A DNA stretch of 64,000 nt, taken from positions 1 through 64,000 of the forward strand of contig PCVP01000012.1 of the NCBI GenBank assembly GCA_002787035.1. The letters are read 5' to 3'. Under the pieces are notes generated by a model. It was not told the origin of the DNA. It saw only the letters and a list, made by a program, of their open reading frames with translations, and did no database searches. Origin of the DNA: Candidatus Peregrinibacteria bacterium CG11_big_fil_rev_8_21_14_0_20_49_14. Its GTDB lineage: Bacteria > Patescibacteriota > Gracilibacteria > Peribacterales > Peribacteraceae. Positions 62,259-64,000 of the stretch are shown piece by piece. Numbering within the stretch: position 1 is the stretch's first letter; each line of letters opens with the position of its first letter. Both the position numbers and the translations under genes were made by a program.

Positions 62259-62519
62259 ATGCCTGATTCGAAACGTTGCCAAAGTTGTGGCATGCCTGTC
62301 GGAGCAGGATTTTTCGGTTCGGAAACAGACGGATCTCAAAACAGCGATTACTGCATTTTCTGCTACGAAAACGGTGACTTTACGGATGAAGATCTCTCGG
62401 CGGATGCCATGGTGGAAATTTCCGTCATTCACATGATGAGTGAGCTTGGAAAGTCCGAACGAGAAGCACGGAGCCTTGCTGAGTCTGTTATTCCGCAACT
62501 CAAACGCTGGAGAAGCTAG
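62259..62519 (+). CDS. Small zinc-ribbon protein
   Basis: 86 residues. CQSCGMPV and YCIFCYENGDF give a four-cysteine zinc ribbon, followed by a helical tail (DAMVEISVIHMMSELGKSER). It matches the putative zinc-ribbon family whose members begin with CQSCGMP; function unknown. The -10 box before the ATG supports the start. Confidence 0.8.
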   Translation: MPDSKRCQSCGMPVGAGFFGSETDGSQNSDYCIFCYENGDFTDEDLSADAMVEISVIHMMSELGKSEREARSLAESVIPQLKRWRS

Positions 62520-62572
62520 TCCTTTCTATTCTGTTTCAAGAAGGTATAGTTTGTGCGTCTTTCCCCCTTCTT

Positions 62573-62995
62573 ATGACCACAAGCGTTCTCAGTCTCAATT
62601 ACGCATCCATCGTCTTTTGTGCCGTGGCAAGTATGGTCATTGGCAGCATTTGGTACTCACCTGTGTTGTTTGGCAATGCGTGGATACGTATGAACGGTCT
62701 TACCGGCATGTCGAAACAAGACATGATGAAAGACGCACGCAAGGCATATGCAGTATCTCTGGCGTCCGCGCTAGTACTTGCGTATGTACTTTCCGTTTTT
62801 GCGAATCTCCTTGGCATCACAACCGTCGATGAGGGCATAGAAATGGGTGTGTGGTTGTGGGCGGGGCTTACGGCATCCACCATGGCAACGAACTACGCAT
62901 ACACGAAACGGCCGGTTGCATTGCTCTGCATAGATGCCGGATATTGGGGTGCCGTGGTGCTTACGATGGCCGGAATCCTTGCAGTGTGGCGTTAG
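62573..62995 (+). CDS. DUF1761 membrane protein
   Basis: 140 residues, four helices. YASIVFCAVASMVIGSIWYS and VLFGNAWIRMNGLT form the DUF1761 N-terminus, with the loop KQDMMKDARKAYAVSL before helix two. Function unknown. TATAGT lies 28 bp upstream, giving a leader of about 20 nt. It converges on the next gene with a 4-bp overlap. Confidence 0.8.
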   Translation: MTTSVLSLNYASIVFCAVASMVIGSIWYSPVLFGNAWIRMNGLTGMSKQDMMKDARKAYAVSLASALVLAYVLSVFANLLGITTVDEGIEMGVWLWAGLTASTMATNYAYTKRPVALLCIDAGYWGAVVLTMAGILAVWR

Positions 62996-64000
62996 GGCAT
63001 TACTTCCGATGTATGACTTATCAGTGCCAAAACAGCAGCGAGCTTCACGAAGCTCAATCCGCTCTTTCTGCCATGGAAGTACGTATGAAATTTCTCTGAG
63101 AGCGCACAAGACCCCACAGCGAAGATGTAGGCAATCCATACGATGGTAAGAGGGGAGTACTTCGCCTTGAATACTCTCCAGGGGAAATACGGGTTTTGAT
63201 AGCCAAAGTACAGATTGGCAAGAATAAATACGGCCGCACATCCGGTAAGAATCCATCCGAAATCAGAAAGCGGAGGCCCTCGTTTTCTTTGGTGCCACAG
63301 AAACGAAAACAGTCCGAACAGAAACACCGGAATGGTCGCATGTACCAGGATCTCGGGAACAAGTTTCAAAAGAGTGCTCTTGTGTCTCGCATCGTTCTTC
63401 CATACGTCATACCAAGTGTCGTACATGAGTGACGTTGTAATTTCATTCTTTCCCGCAAAATTTATGGTGGGTATCGTAATGAACTCCAGAATAATTTTTA
63501 ATTTGTGCTTGTCCCGTTCCATCTTCGCTGCTGCAAAATTTTTCGGTGTCAGCCATTCCATTGGGCTTGGAATCCAATCTCCCGTTTGTTTGTAGTACCG
63601 TACGTAGTAGTACGGCATTGCAGATACGCCTGCCATAGCACAGATGAGCAGTGCGGTGGCTATTTGCTTCGCTGCCACTTCTTTTTTCCACCGAACAAGA
63701 ATCACAATGAACGGAAAGCTGCAAAAGAGCAGACCTGTAAACTTTGTCATGAGTCCGATGAATAGCGTTCCGATCAACAATGCACATACGAAGAGCGTGT
63801 ACGTATTTCGCAGTGAGAAATCATCCTGATTCCAAAACAGATCTATGCTCAAATACAATGCCAACATTCCCAAAAAAAATACTTGTGAGTCGTATGTGCT
63901 GGCCATCGATAAATTCAATAGAATGGGCAGCAGCGCGATGGTGTACAGGAACGTGATACCCACGGGCGTGTAGAGTACGTCTATTTGTTTCAACAGTGCT
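62992..64000 (-). CDS. GT-C (PMT-like) membrane enzyme, N-terminus outside window
   Basis: At least 333 residues; the frame stays open to the window edge, so the start is missing. The visible part has about eight helices and resembles the C-terminal half of the protein at 36539-38965: LYLSIDLFWNQDDFSLRNTY, LFIGLMTKFTGLLFCSFPF (compare FAGLMTKFNGLLIASLPVI) and AMPYYYVRYYKQTGDWIPSP. It is probably a second lipid-linked-sugar glycosyltransferase. Confidence 0.65.
   Translation of the reverse strand, partial: ALLKQIDVLYTPVGITFLYTIALLPILLNLSMASTYDSQVFFLGMLALYLSIDLFWNQDDFSLRNTYTLFVCALLIGTLFIGLMTKFTGLLFCSFPFIVILVRWKKEVAAKQIATALLICAMAGVSAMPYYYVRYYKQTGDWIPSPMEWLTPKNFAAAKMERDKHKLKIILEFITIPTINFAGKNEITTSLMYDTWYDVWKNDARHKSTLLKLVPEILVHATIPVFLFGLFSFLWHQRKRGPPLSDFGWILTGCAAVFILANLYFGYQNPYFPWRVFKAKYSPLTIVWIAYIFAVGSCALSEKFHTYFHGRKSGLSFVKLAAVLALISHTSEVMP

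Overview
The window reads as a chromosome segment of a candidate-phyla-radiation (Patescibacteria) bacterium. I lean towards the Peregrinibacteria/Peribacteria side, but that placement is inference from style and not from a marker gene. The signs are short intergenic gaps, many small proteins without recognisable relatives, SLH-domain surface proteins, a sortase, membrane GT-C enzymes fused to TPRs, and a membrane-tethered Clp-type ATPase. TGA is an ordinary stop here, so this is not a lineage that reads UGA as glycine. No rRNA, IS element, prophage or CRISPR array is visible. There are two tRNA-Leu genes (UAA and CAG).

Layout. 1-5.8 kb: DoxX-like and thiol-oxidoreductase membrane proteins, a PsiE-like protein, an N-formylglutamate amidohydrolase-like protein divergent from a glutamate-cysteine-ligase-like protein, and a large PurN-like formyltransferase. 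6-11.7 kb: a TMTC-like TPR protein, a VIT1/CCC1 transporter, then a compact minus-strand surface operon (secreted dockerin, cohesin/FN3 protein, cupredoxin-like protein); the last two end in sortase-type sorting signals. 11.8-24.5 kb: holA, greA, carB, an SLH protein, an EamA transporter, tRNA-Leu, the sortase, mnmA, a DUF2157/GDYXXLXY pair and prfA. 24.5-30.4 kb: folate-type transporter, purD, purF, folD and tmk. 30.4-42.8 kb: Clp-like ATPase with a small membrane partner, peroxiredoxin, SLH/beta-propeller protein, a GT-C enzyme and several secreted or unknown proteins. 43.5-50.1 kb: glnA-amt, groES-groEL under a double CIRCE operator, and an SLH/Calx-beta protein. 50-64 kb: a second TMTC-like protein, an amino-acid racemase, a GIY-YIG nuclease near a tRNA-Leu, an O-antigen-ligase-like protein, an isopropylmalate/citramalate synthase, a queuosine-precursor transporter and a second, truncated GT-C enzyme.

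Two regulatory themes stand out. (1) Most start codons lack a Shine-Dalgarno sequence; instead a -10-like hexamer (TATAAT, TATACT, TACAAT and similar) lies 6-8 nt upstream of the start codon in about twenty genes, which predicts that leaderless mRNAs are the norm. One small gene at 42499 has a perfect AAGGAGG and stands apart. (2) At least two genes carry a complete ribosome-mediated attenuator: a promoter, a short leader peptide and an intrinsic terminator just before the structural gene. The synthase leader has five Ile codons (IISSIII). The racemase leader carries YHYW. In each the leader can form an antiterminator that competes with the terminator. A third, less certain example lies near 57.9 kb.

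How the genes fit together: the cohesin, dockerin, sortase and SLH genes suggest an organised cell surface with covalently anchored scaffold proteins. The folate transporter, FolD, formyltransferase, PurD and PurF suggest an active though possibly incomplete folate/purine route. glnA-amt handles ammonium assimilation.
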